Origin: Owenia fusiformis
Taxonomy: Eukaryota > Annelida > Polychaeta > Sabellida > Oweniidae
Direction: 5' to 3'
DNA length: 64,000 nucleotides
Assembly (NCBI GenBank): GCA_903813345.2
Contig: CAIIXF020000007.1
Location: forward strand, 6,145,730 to 6,209,729
Of the stretch, positions 25,101-36,533 are shown piece by piece (within the stretch, counting starts at the first letter, position 1; the number at the start of each line of letters is the position of its first letter). Position numbers and translations under genes: made by a program. The notes beneath the pieces are model-generated. The model was not told the origin of the DNA, ran no database searches, and saw nothing but the letters and a program-made list of their open reading frames with translations.

Positions 25101-26214
25101 CAGCTTACAAGTATTTGGATGACTCCGCTTAAAAAAAATTTGAAATCTGGAGTCTTAAATTGAACTTGTTCAATTTACATGTCTAGTTATTCTTATACTG
25201 ATCAAGTTTTCTCAACAACTATAAGGTATCTTTTCAAGACTATTATATGGTCAATTTAGGTATAGTATCTAGTTGGTGGGAAATGGGGTCAAATTTTTAT
25301 CTAGGTCAAAGGTCAAAAACTAGGTCAAATCCAGTACTTTGTCACTTTTTTCGATTTTCTCGGTCGTCCTTCAATATTTTTGATCCGGGTTTTTTTCATT
25401 GTGTTCCTAATAGTAAAGTAGAAAATCTTGGGTCATTTAGTTTTTTGGTATCTCAAACCGATTTCGAGATATCAGTTTTCGGAAACTGAGGTCCAAAAAA
25501 AAGTTCTCCGAATCCAATGTCCAGGATATCAGTCTTATAGAAAATTTTCTCAGGATTCCGAATCTGAAAACCAAATTTCGATCTGACTTCCCGTTCAGAA
25601 GTTATGGCGTTTTGAAAATTCAAAAATCGCTAAATTTGGTGCCCCATGTTAATTCAATGGGAAAAAAATATTTTTGAAGTATAAAATACGAGATATAGAC
25701 TAAGCACAGCTAAACATAATGGAAGCCCATAAAAGAAAGGGACCTCAAAACCTTCTTTTCATAAAAATTTGGACACCAAAATGCCTAGGTCAAAATCTAG
25801 GTCAAATTCAAAGTTTTTCCTTATTTTTGCGATTCTGACACTACACTTTAATTATATTCTTCGAAATTGTGTATACATGTAGCCAAGAGTGTGCTAATAA
25901 TGTTAGCCTTTTGCCATCAGAAAGTATTTTGACCCACTTTTGAGATATGGTGTCCGAAAAGTAGGTCAAAATAAAAAGTTCTCCTTTAACGTTTGAGTTA
26001 TGAATTAAGAATAGAATTTTCTCAGAAATCCGAATCTGCAAATCAAATTTCGATCCGACTTCCGATTCCGAAGTTATGACGTGTCAAAAAAGTAGGTCAA
26101 AATAAAAATTCGCAAAATTTAACGTATGAGTTACGAATTACGAGTTACGAAGTTATGGCGTTTTGAAATTTCGGAAAATCGATCTGATGGTATCCTGATA
26201 GAAAGTCAAGAGTA

Positions 26215-26450
26215 GAGAAGAAAATATTGAAAAATTCATCCATCCTTCCTATTTGATCCTATCCTATCTGATCCTATCCTATCCTTCCTATCTATCCTTC
26301 CTTCGTATCCTTTCCTTCCTATCCTTCCTACCTCTCCTATCATATCCTTTCTTCCTATTCTGTTCTATCCTATCCTTCTTTCTTATTCTATCCTATCGTT
26401 CCTTCCCATTCTATCCTATCCTACCTACCTATTTTATCCATCCATCTTAT
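26215..26450. repeat. pyrimidine-rich TATCC microsatellite in unit 5
   Basis: Degenerate TATCC/TTCCT repeats precede the 3' end of the last unit, in the same position as the CTACTCAG tracts of units 1 and 2. Different motifs therefore occupy the same slot. Confidence 0.85.
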
Positions 26451-27034
26451 TCTGGATGACTCAGCTTATTCTGGATGACTCGGCTTATTTTAGGTGACTC
26501 GGCTTAAAAAAGTCTAGATCTGGAGTCTGAAATTGAACTTCGTTCAATTTCCAAAGTCTAGTTAAAAATTGATCTCGTATTTTTTGTTTAATGTACACCT
26601 GGAAAGTTGAAGGTAACAAAAATGAGCAAAAAAGGTCGCTGTCAACAGATTCTATTTTTCAAACTCCATGACGTCACAATATGGGACGCTTACTAAAATT
26701 CATCCATTGAAATAAAACTTCGATCTACCTTTATCAAGACGAAAAATAAGTATAATAGTCATATGTTGGTTGAGTTATGAGCGTTTAAAGACGAAAAATA
26801 ATTCAAAATGTAACGTGTCAACAGGGGATATTTGCCAGATGTTTTGGTAAAAAATATTTTTTAAAAAAGAACGCGCAAGAATTGTGAACGGACTGTAGTT
26901 GATCTAAAAACTTCATCGAAATAGCTAATGATATATAACTTTAATTAGAATATTATCTTATAATCCGTGGAATCAAAGTTACATTCACGTGATACCCTTA
27001 AAAAACAAATGCGCCACCTTTTTGCGACACGTCT

Positions 27035-28080
27035 GTATTTTGAATGAAATGTCACTGCAAAAACTAATGCGATGCTAACCCTACTATCACACCAAACTAG
27101 TTCTCACTGCGTTCTCGAAAACGGGCTTCAACTGTATACGAACGGAATGGACCTACTAAGAACCGTTTGGGATCTATTTACAAACTTCATCGAACGTACT
27201 CGAACGGGTAGGTCCTCTAGAACTTAGACAATGCTCAAAATGTTCTCGTGGTCGTCACGTTCTACAATTAAAACGAGTCACAACGTACTAACGACGAGCT
27301 GGACGTACTACGAACGGAACCGTCGTACTTCAATCCTACTAGGGACGTTTTAACAACGAGTTGAACTGTCTGCGGACGTGTTGAGAACGAGGTAGAATTA
27401 ATTGCAAACGGGTTTAAACTGATTAAGAACGTATTTAACACTGCTTATGAACGAGTTAGCAAAAATATAGCTATCACACCAAACAAGTTGCCACTGCGTT
27501 CTCCAAAACTGGTTTTAAACTGTGTGCGAACGGAATGAACGTAGCTGCAACTTTCTAAGGTCTATTTACGAACTTTATGAACGTTCTCAGACGGGAATGT
27601 GATTTTAGAATTTTGAATCGATTCAAAATTCGATGACGACCATACCGTTCTGTAATCAGGTCATGTTGACCTTCTAGACTAAGGGACGCGTTCTACGACG
27701 TTGCACTCCGACGTGGTGCGACCTGAACGAACTGCGAACGAGATGAACGTATTGAAGACTGTTTAAGAACGAAGAAGCTAATTATTTCAGACATTTTTCC
27801 CGACCACAGCCAGATTGAGCCCGTTTGACGACGTTTTCGTAGGACTGGCAAGAACGGGTAAGAACTAGTTTGGTGTGATAGGGGGGTAAACAAGTCATTT
27901 GGTAATGAAAATGGACTAAGCAATGTCTACAGATGGTACAGAACGATTTCTGAAAAACCAAGAAGATCTGCTGAGGATGCTTCTCGTATAGGTGCTCCAA
28001 AAACAACACGCATAGCAGAGATGATTAAAGAAGTAGAGTAGCTGGTTATGGTTGATAGGACTGTCACTACTTAACATGAA
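27035..28080 (+). pseudogene. mariner transposase fragment, interrupted
   Basis: With the MITE at 27079-27886 removed, bases 27040-27077 join 27887 onward in one frame reading KTNAMLNKSFGNENGLSN and then VYRWYRTISEKPRRSAEDAS. This matches the N-terminal paired-like helix-turn-helix of mariner transposases (the 'ML..AFG...LS...V..W...F..G..S.ED..R.GRP' pattern). The frame then ends at a TAG after IKEVE. Further in-frame remnants (VMVDRTVTT, a stop, then HEMGKSYES) follow. The DDE catalytic part is missing, so the gene is dead. Confidence 0.7.
27079..27886. mobile_element. MITE family B, copy 1, inside the mariner transposase
   Basis: Terminal repeats are CCCTACTATCACACCAAACT at the left and the inverted form, ending GGTGTGATAGGGGGG, at the right. 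Flanks are TAA on both sides. Deleting the element plus one flank copy restores the mariner transposase frame. A second copy lies at 29263-30154. It is non-coding, and the minus-strand ORFs across its right end are repeat translations. Confidence 0.8.
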
Positions 28081-28397
28081 ATGGGCAAGAGTTATGAGTC
28101 CGAAAATGATTGTTAAAAAAACTGTGACATCATATATTCGAGGTGTTTCAGGTGCCCACGACTTGGGTTACTGTATGCTAAATCCTTATTGTTACTCAAT
28201 ATTCAAGACCTGCTTCAGGTACCCATACCACGGGTTACTATGGTAACTGTTTCTTTCACATATATCAATGTTTGTGCCTGAAACTTTCTGGAAATATTAA
28301 TGAATGCTTGGTGATACTATGTATCAGGTTTAGTGCACTAACTCCAACTAGTTTCTGAGATAGGGCTCTATTTGCGTTATTTGTTGATCACCCCTTG

Positions 28398-29243
28398 TAC
28401 GTCTATGAACTTGAAATAAAAATGATTAACAAACCCAAAAATGCACGACATCCAGCATGCATTTAAGGACATAGTTTGTTATGGGAGGCGATATCGATGG
28501 GAAAATACACAAATGCATTTCTGCTTGAAAAAAGCAGCTTCTTTCAGTCTGAAATTAATGGATTTTCTATTGATATTGGATATTTTGACATGATTATTTC
28601 GATTTATTAGATATTCGCATAGTATGCAACCGATTTCTTTCATATTCACAGTTCTTGCTAATGATACCCTTTTATTACTTAGTGAACATTTCCCGAGAAA
28701 TCGGTTCACCTATAGCTGAGAAAATACTTGCCAAAAAGCGGCTCAATTTTGGGACTACCGATCTATCGACCGGACAGGTGCCATTATTTTATTTTAAAAG
28801 TTATGATTGTACAGCTTATCTGTTTTAGCGATTTCAACATATGGATGATGCGAATTTAGTCCGCTGATTAAGCTGCTAAATTAAAATAGTTGTTTATTTT
28901 TAAAAGGTAAATTGTTAAGGCCGATCCTCAATTGACGTCCTTCTTGTCAATATATTTCACTTTTAAAAGAAATATTGTAAGCAGGTCTAACAGTGCAGAA
29001 ATATTGTCAGCAGGTCGTGTTAGCACCTGTGCCGAAGTCATCTCATCTTTTACCTATCAATCAGACACGCATCTTGATCTTTATCCTTACTATAGTTTGT
29101 CGCATTCAGTGGTGTATCAAGGGAGTGATCACTGGCGGGTCCAGAAGCTCAAAAAGGGACACAATTCAAATCAGAAAAAGTCGACGCTTGCGCGACAAAA
29201 ACAAATTGAAAATGTTCGGCTATTTTTGAGAGGATCCACCAGT
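28398..29243. other. no gene seen
   Basis: Between the mariner right end and the second MITE-B copy. The ORF at 28932-29357 runs into the MITE and is unrecognised. Confidence 0.4.
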
Positions 29244-30154
29244 GCTGATCGATACATTCTAACCCTACTATCACACCAAACTAGTTCTCACTACGTTCTC
29301 GAAAACGGGCTTCAACTGTGTACGAACGGACTGGACGTGCTGATCGATACATTCTAACCCTACTATCACACCAAACTAGTTCTCACTACGTTCTCGAAAA
29401 CGGGCTTCAACTGTGTACGAACGGACTGGACGTACTTAGAACCGTTTGGGGTCTATTTACAAACTTCATCGAACGTACTTGAACTGGTAGGTCCTCTAGA
29501 ACTTAGAACATACTCAAAATGCTCTCTTTGTCGTCTCGTTCTACAATTAGAACGAGTGACAATGTACTAACGACGAGCTAGACGTACTACGAACGGAACC
29601 GTCGTACTTCAATCCTACTAGGGACGTTTTTACAACGAGTTGAACTGTCTGAGGACGTATTGAGAACGAGATAGAACTAATTGGAAACGGGTTTAAACTG
29701 ATTAAGAACGTATTGAAGACTGCTTATGAACGAGTAAGCAAAAATATAGCTATCACACCAAACAGGTTGCCACTGTGTTCTTCAAAACTGGTTTTAAACT
29801 GTATGTGAACGGAATGAACTTTCTAAGGACTGTTAACGAACTTCATTAACGTTCTCAGACGGGAAGGTGATTTTAGAATTTTGAAATGATTCAAAATTTG
29901 AAAACGACCATACCGTTCTGTAATCAGGTCATGATGACCTTCCAGACTAAGGGACGCGTTATACGACGATGCACACCGACGTGGTGCGACCTGAACGAAC
30001 TGCCAATGAGATGGACGTATTGAAGACTGTTTATAAACGAAGTAGCTAATCATTTTAGACATATTTCCCGACCACAGCCAGATTGAGCCCGTTTTACGAC
30101 GTTTTCGTAGGACTGGCAAGAACGGGTAAGAAATAGTTTGGTGTGATAGGGGGG
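29244..30154. mobile_element. MITE family B, copy 2, with a 95-bp tandem duplication at its left end
   Basis: It matches 27079-27886 through most of its length and ends GGTGTGATAGGGG at 30154, followed by TA. The left end is present twice: GCTGATCGATACATTC plus the first 70 or so bases of the MITE occur at 29244 and again at 29339. Because flanking host DNA is included, the duplication post-dates insertion. Confidence 0.8.
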
Positions 30155-31265
30155 TACACAAGTTTGAGCTATCAATACATCAGTCCCTGCCACCACAAAA
30201 GTAGGCTCGCACGGCACGGCAACTCTCGCTCCTTTTAATTTCAAATCCCAAAATGACTACGTCTGTAATGCCTGGGTCACATTTGCTGCGACCCTCTTTT
30301 TAGAACTCAATATCCATCGTTTTGTCGGCAATAGAACCAATATTTTCGTTCACATTAAAGTCAGGCTGTTTCCAGGATACTGAAATGAACTATATTTTTG
30401 GCCAAACACTAAGTTTTGAAATGCCTGTAATTTGTATATAATTTGTTGATTTAAAAAAAACAAAAAAAAACTCTTTACCATTTGTGAGTTGAATCATGAT
30501 ATTTGGCAAATCAATATAAGTTTGAATAAGCTTTAAAATGATATATGACACATACTATGGAGACATTGGTATATGTCCGCCTAGGGGGGGGGGCATACTT
30601 TCAGGGCATCCTGTACATCCCTTTAAGCTGTACATTCCACAAACGCATTGCAAACCTTCAAAGAAAGAAACATTTAAAATCTCTGTTCTCATTATATTTA
30701 AAACATGGGGTTGCAACGAGATTTGATTCTTCCTTTAAACCCATAGACACTACGTGGCTTTTGCATAAGCTCTAGTTTATATGTACTTTTAAATTTATTC
30801 GTTTACTGGAGCATTTTAAAGCTTGTAAGGCCCTGTTAAATATTGTACATTTGTCATAGACAATGTCAATAGAAAGTACCAGGGGCTAAAATAATATACT
30901 TTAATAATATTGCTATTTATTAAATGTTTTCTTAGACTGGATTGCCGAAGGGGTCATATAATCTAGAATTTGTAAGTGTCCCGCAAATAGGACTGTCACG
31001 CGAATGGAACCAACACGAATATAAAGTATGACACGCGAATGCGATTCATAAAGATGGCAGATTACCGATATTGTCAATAGTGGGTTGTTATTAAAACCTC
31101 AAATAAACCATGCGCGCGGAGTCTACGTAGTTAGAAGCTCTCTTTTAAGAAGCGAAGTCGAACAAATAGAAAGGATCTCTGGTACAATATCAAAAAATCA
31201 AAAAAAATCGAGCATTATATGGTTAAAATGCACTATTTCACAGCATTCTTGCCCGACTTGTTATA
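30155..31265. other. no gene seen
   Basis: No supported exon. The short ORF at 31085-31282 runs into the next MITE. G-rich run near 30584. Confidence 0.35.
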
Positions 31266-31267
31266 TA

Positions 31268-32127
31268 CACTCCCCTCCATAAGCTTGGCAACCTTAGCTC
31301 CCTCATTGAACTACGTGTTAAAGCCTCTTTATGTTGGAATTTTTATTTACATTACCTGTGACGAAAATACTTATAGTATTAATGGGAATTCAACTTGACT
31401 TCATTTCCAATGCCTCCAAATTTTCCCAAATTTTTTCCTCAATTACAATAAGTCGAAAATTGATGATAAATCTGATGAATTTTTGAAAATCAACATTCCC
31501 ATGTAAACCAATGGGAAATGGTAGATTTGCCGCAAGTCGTATGACAGATTATTCACCCATCCGAGTTCTCGCAATAATACACGTTAGGTAGTCAATTGAA
31601 TTTCCTAACTTTAACTTATAAAAAATTGATAGGTTTCTTCAGGTTTAAAAAAGTTAAAGGTCTTCATAGTCAAAATTATTTTTCAAAAAACTCCTCCCAT
31701 TGAAATAACACAGAAGGCGAAAAATGATTTTCAAAATTGACTTTGAAGCCGTGTAACTTTAGTATTCATAAAGTAAACTGAACACTTAGCGTACAAAAAG
31801 CTAGACAATTCAATTTTCTATACAAAAATATTTTTTGGTGAATCTTTTACTAGATAGATATCCTGAAATTGGATTTGTTCCGAACCCTCCATTTCCCATT
31901 GGTTTTCATGGGAATGACGATTTTCAAAAATTCATCAAATCTATCATCGACTTCCGACCTATTGTAATTGACTCAGAGGAAAAAATTGGAAACATTTGGA
32001 GGCATTCGAAATGAGGTCATGCTACAGTCCCATCAATATTATAAGTATTTTCTTTTTTTTGTCAAACGCAAAAAGGCTTTAACACGTAGTTCAATGAAGG
32101 TAGTGCATATATCCCCCTCCATATGTT
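31268..32127. mobile_element. Tc1-like foldback MITE, family C, copy 1 (right end degraded)
   Basis: The left end is TA|CACTCCCCTCCATAAGCTTGG at 31266. The left arm words GAACTACGTGTTAAAGCCTC and CCCATGTAAACCAATGGGAA return inverted before 32127. The arms are about 400 bp each with little loop. The intact sister is at 55820-56654. The right terminus here is diverged (TGCATATATCCCCCTCCATA), so an exact end and target duplication cannot be placed. Confidence 0.75.
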
Positions 32128-32200
32128 TCGAAAACGAAGAGCTTCATTTGATGGCGTATTAAGGCCTTGCTGTTAATGTTTCAATCTTAATCTTGTTAAT

Positions 32201-32518
32201 TTGATACAATTGCTTAAAATTAAAAAGATGAAATTCAAATCGCCAAACAATAAACGGGCTTTAACACCCGATCCAAAAGGAGGTATGGGCAAAGAAGCAC
32301 GTAGGTTATCGCAAACAATTTCAGAAGGTTATATCTTGGATTATGACTATTTTCTGACAATGAAGATCAATTCAAAATCTCAAAGAAAATTATATACAGT
32401 AATAATAAAGTCCAACAAACTCGGAGATATTAAACTAGCAATCAACCCATCAACACTCTTTTTCAAAGATGTTGACCCCATTTTTACCAAAAATGCAATT
32501 ATTTTTTACAATGTTTAA
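32201..32518 (+). CDS. hypothetical 105-codon ORF
   Basis: A frame with balanced composition (RALTPDPKGGMGKEARRLSQ, then TISEGYILDYDYFLTMKINS) stops at TAA 32516-32518. It does not look like pure AT-rich noise and is not part of a repeat I can see. I recognise no domain. It could be the end of an exon or a gene fragment disturbed by the MITE just upstream. The start codon is arbitrary. Confidence 0.25.
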   Translation: MIQLLKIKKMKFKSPNNKRALTPDPKGGMGKEARRLSQTISEGYILDYDYFLTMKINSKSQRKLYTVIIKSNKLGDIKLAINPSTLFFKDVDPIFTKNAIIFYNV

Positions 32519-32629
32519 TGCATTACTGTTCTTTAATTTGATGTATCAAATAGTTCTTGAAAGAAAAACTTAATAACCTACGTGCTCATTTACGATAATT
32601 TATATTTTCAAAATCAATTGTTTCACTGA

Positions 32630-33380
32630 ATCCTGTGCTGTGTGTGTTGATACCGGGTACATTTGATGTGCACTAAAGTCATCACAACTAGTTATCATAA
32701 TCATGCGATGTATACTGAAAATATTGCTTCTTATTTCTCAAAACAGCCTAAATGATGATTTTTGTCAAAAAAACAAAGTTTTATTTTGTTTGTGGTGATA
32801 CAAAACCGGATGACAGTACATACAGAGCATCGATTGCGTTGATATTTTTCATACTACATAAAAAATATGTTTTTGGTTCTGCTGTCCAATATTTTGTATC
32901 CTCCAAACATTAAGATTTAATGAATGCCCATACATTATTTCAAACAATTATTTTCAGAAATTAGACTAATCAAATGTAGTATTTAAATGATTGTTATATA
33001 AATTCTCAATTAATTCGAATTTTTTAGTAAATTGAATATGTTTAGTATGTGTTGGAGGATACGAAACATATGGACATTATAAAACATGTTAGTTTTTAAT
33101 CAGTACGACATATCAAACAACCCCTTTTGAGAGATGATGGGAAACATATTTTATTAACCAGCTAGAAATCATCGACGGACTTGATGCATAATCTGTTGTC
33201 CGAGTTTCGTTAGCAAAATTTGATTTTTGTCCAAAAAATCACCAATTAAGCTGTTTTTCAAGAAATAATTAGCAATATTTTCAATATATATTGCATGGTC
33301 ATGGTAAACAGTTGTGTTGACAGCACAATAGCACATATATAGTGTCGTTGATCTCAATACACATGGCGCAGGATGTGGTA
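32630..33380. repeat. inverted repeat pair (foldback)
   Basis: Sequence at 32636-32790 (GCTGTGTGTGTTGATACCGG, later GCGATGTATACTGAAAATATTGC) pairs inverted with 33210-33375 (CAATATTTTCAATATATATTGC and the CACATGG-containing end). The interior is about 400 bp. Arm similarity is moderate. Confidence 0.5.
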
Positions 33381-33424
33381 GAATAGCAGAATTCATGGAA
33401 TTTAAAAAATATCAATTATCGTAA

Positions 33425-34770
33425 AGGAGTGGCATCTTTTGAATGGTAACAACATAATTTGAAAAATATATATATAAATTTTCATCTATATTGTTTTAGA
33501 AAACACATCAAACACTTGTTTTGTTCTTGGTATCATGTTTCAAGAGTGAAATGAAACATCTTTCCGAACTTCATTGGAACAAAACAACATAAACACAACA
33601 TGTTTAGGTCTCTCAATATTGTAATTTGTACAAAGGAAGGGATTGGTATCGATATGGAGAACTGAATTCAACAATGTTTCTCTTAAACCAATTATTGAAA
33701 AAATTCTGTAAAAAAGACGGTCCTTTATGTAATGTTGACTGATTGACAACAATTTAATGCGAAAATAATTATTTTATATTTTATATAATTGTTTTTTGTT
33801 CCTTTTCACAATTTCTTGAAAAAATAAAATATCTTTCCGAAGCTTGTTTGAACGAAATAGCATATACACCTTTTCTTAGACTTCCCAATATTATAGTTGT
33901 ACAAAGGAAATTTTGGTTGATTTAACAAAAAGTATTCAAAAAATTAAAACAAAAAACCCGAAATAGATAAAAACTAAGATAAACCTTTAATTTCATTAAC
34001 AAGATACTTTTTTTTAAATCAACCAAACTTTCCTTTGTAATATTACAATATTGAGAGACATAGACACGTTGTGTTTATGTCATTTTGTTCCAATGAGGTT
34101 CGGATAGGTGTTTCATTTCATTCCGAACATATGATACCAAGAACAAAAGAAGTGTCTGATGTGTTTTCTAAAACAATATAGAAAAAAGTATATATCTATT
34201 TCAAATTATATTGTTACCATTCAAAAGATGACCATTAAATTGACACTGTGTCAAATTTTCAGAATTTTTTATGACTGGTTTAAGAGAAACGTGTGTTCAA
34301 AAAGTTCGCCATATCGATACCCATCCTTTTTGTTGATTTTAAAAAAGTATCTTGTTAATGAAATAAAGGGTTCATCTTGATTTTTATCTATTTTGGGGGG
34401 ATTTAGTTTTAATTTTTTCTATACTTTTTTTAAAACAACCCAAAATTCCTTTGTATAACTATAATATTGAGAGGTCTAAAAACATGTTATATATGCTATG
34501 TTGTTCCAACAAGGTTCGGAAAGACATTTTATTTCATTCTCAAGAATTAGTAGAAAGGAGCAAAAACAATTGCACTAAAAAACAAAAAATGTAAACAAAA
34601 ACAGTTAAATAAAATATTTCTAAATAATTTTTGCATTAAATTGTTGCCAATCAGTCAACATTACATAAAGGACCTTTTTACAGAATGTTTTCAATAATTG
34701 TTTTCAGAGAAAAACATTGTTGAATTCAGTTCACCATATCGATACCTATCCTTTGCCCATATCTGGTTAA
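33425..34770. repeat. compound palindrome of three related arms
   Basis: Words such as GGAACAAAACAACATAAACA, TCTCAATATTGTAAT with TTGTACAAAGGAA, and CATATCGATACC occur near 33585-33660 (+), 33860-33910 (+, diverged), inverted near 34020-34110, and inverted again near 34440-34520 and 34640-34755. The block can fold in more than one way. It is probably successive foldback insertions of one family, with no coding content. Confidence 0.6.
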
Positions 34771-36533
34771 CAGCAGACTCATGAATAAATATAAATATGT
34801 AAATATTACCTTATGATGGGTCCCTTATTGGACACATTCTATGCAATACACAAAACAACGATGTCCTCATTTTGGTACCGCTCTGTAGACCTTCCTGTAT
34901 AAATGTTCAAAGAATGATATCCGATCACTATGGATACATGAGGTTTTTGAGGTAGGAAGTATTCATATTACAAACATTTTTACATCGGGTTTGGATAAAA
35001 TAAGGCTTTTATGGTTTGCTTGTTGACCACACAAACTGCTCGATCGTGTGAATTGCTTGCCTCTAATACTTACAATTAATGTTTGCAAACATCATGATCA
35101 CGGTCAATTTATATATGAAGCGTGTAACCAGAAATTTGGACCTTTTCCTTGAGTCCACAGTTTAACAGTTATTCGATTAGAAGGGAAATGACTACTCATT
35201 TGGAGTACTTCAATAAGCTGTACATTTTTGGGGGGTTAAATAGAAATAACGAACATATCTCGGGAGGTCTTGTAAGGGAATCTATATAACTTTGTGACGT
35301 GAAGGAGTCTTTTCAACGCCCTGGGAGCGCTTCTAGTAAATCCCGAGAAACTTAGAATAGCTAAAATGCGTGATTGTGTTGATTTTTTGGGGTAGGTGTT
35401 TAACAACAATAATTATCAAAATCGATTCAAACGTATATTAAAATGACAATATTTCAAATCTATTCAAATATATGTTAAAATGACTATAATTAGCCAAATG
35501 AATTCAATTTGAAGTTATTTCATTAATCAAAACATTTATTTGTACATTGACATAAACTAGTTTATTATTCTAAAGTAAATCATTTTACACATTATAATTA
35601 CCAAAACCAATTTGTTACTAAATGAACAACTCCATTCCATACATATAATTTTCACACTGGCATAAATCATGATTATATTTTGAGAATATACAAGTAGGTG
35701 TCAGTTATTTTAGGAAACTCACCAGTTGTCATCATAACTCCAACCCTCTACCAGAGGCAAATAGTATGCACTTAATATACACTTTTATATCAAATAAAAA
35801 ATTTGGTGTCAACTTACCATAAAATATAAAACCATTGCCAGTATTGATATTTTGAATTCGAATTAATTGCATTGTGTCGAGTTTAAGAATATTTTTTAAT
35901 TATTAATTATACAAAATGTTCATAACACACTATAATAACATATACCACAAAAACACCATATATTCAAGCAAGTGGTCATTCAAACTGTTTCGGTTAGACC
36001 GAGTAAAAAGGATACCCTCCGATTTACTCATGATGATTTTCACAACAATAGGATATGATAACAGATATTAATATCATGAGTAAACCATGTGTTATTCCAT
36101 AGTATAATGGATGCTTCTCGTGTTCGTAACCTTGTCAAACAACCATTCGGCCATTCATACTGTCTACATTATTGTCTATGGTCAACTAGCAAAATTCAGT
36201 CACCCATCGGATACAAAGTAGTTATTCACCAGGAGGGAACGCATCCATATCAGCCCGACAGGTGAATAACGACCGTATACCATGGTCAAGAGCACAAATG
36301 AAAAATATTGAAAAAATGAAAATGGGAAAAAATGAAAAATATTGATGAAAATGTTTTTTTTGTTGAAAATGTTTGTTTTTTGTTGAAAAAATGTTTTTTT
36401 TGTTGAAAATATTTTTAGTTGAAAAAATGCTTTTTTGTTTGAAAAATGAATTTTGGGGGAAAATGTAAAATTTTTGAAATTAGCCGGGATGATATCAATA
36501 TCAACTCTGATATCATCCCTCTAATCCTAATCC
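34771..36533. other. no gene seen; A/T low-complexity tract at 36296-36475
   Basis: AT-rich without supported genes. From 36296 to about 36475 the sequence is an irregular GAAAAATG/GTTGAAAATG tract. Confidence 0.45.

Larger units (their letters stand above)
18300..26180. repeat. core repeat of the Helentron-like units, about 475 bp
   Basis: A core repeat anchored on GCGATTCTGACACTAC recurs at about 18895, 19370, 19843, 21130, 21605, 22831, 23307, 24721 and 25829; within a unit the spacing is 473-476 bp. Other constant words are GCCTTTTGCCGTCAGAAAGT, TAGGTCAAAATCTAGGTCAA and TTTGGTGCCCCATGTTA. Units 1, 3 and 5 share an alternative leader (TTTGATCCTGGTTTTTTTCA, near 18435, 22382 and, as GATCCGGG, 25380), while units 2 and 4 have a different one. 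Confidence 0.85.
18017..26561 (+). mobile_element. Helentron-like (HINE/pearl-type) concatemer, five units
   Basis: The block starts TAGACTCCAGATTGAAAATC and ends in CTAG. Comparison with the unbroken copy at 52034/52035 shows precise insertion between two T residues with no target duplication, which is the behaviour described for Helentrons. Each unit ends with a subterminal word AATCTGGAGTCT, inverted relative to the 5' end. That is followed by a hairpin (AAATTGAAC..GTTCAATTT) and CTAG ahead of TTATT. CTAG ends occur at 20465, 22177, 24069, 25183 and 26558, giving five head-to-tail units of about 2.45, 1.71, 1.89, 1.11 and 1.38 kb. There are no Rep/helicase genes, so it is non-autonomous. 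The ORFs here are translations of repeats. Confidence 0.8.
17571..27034. mobile_element. MITE family A, copy split by the Helentron-like concatemer
   Basis: The left half is 17571-18016 and the right half 26562-27034. Together they match the uninterrupted copy at 51631-52512 end to end. The termini carry GTCGCAAAAAG followed by GCGC-rich sequence on both ends (right end CCACCTTTTTGCGACACGTC). There is no coding capacity. It sits inside the mariner element and is therefore younger than it. Confidence 0.8.
17048..28397 (+). mobile_element. mariner/Tc1-type element, split by two later insertions
   Basis: Terminal inverted repeats begin CAAGGGGCGATCAACAAATA at 17048 and end with the reverse complement at 28397, and TA flanks both ends. 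Similarity between the ends continues inward for over 200 bp (GAGCCCTATCTCAGAAACTA, later CCCGTGGTATGGG). Removing the two inserted elements (about 17571-27034 and 27079-27886) leaves roughly 1.1 kb, the size of a mariner. The remnant encodes a broken transposase. The element is the oldest layer of this nest. Confidence 0.8.

Noticed and set aside
18300-26000. Many similar 60-90-codon ORFs (MSFQNAITS.., MVNLG..)
   Set aside because: They translate the 475-bp core repeat and leader of the Helentron-like units in both strands.
27693-30244. Minus-strand ORFs sharing LSHQT.SYPFLPVLRKRR
   Set aside because: They cover the right end of both MITE B copies; similarity is that of the repeat.
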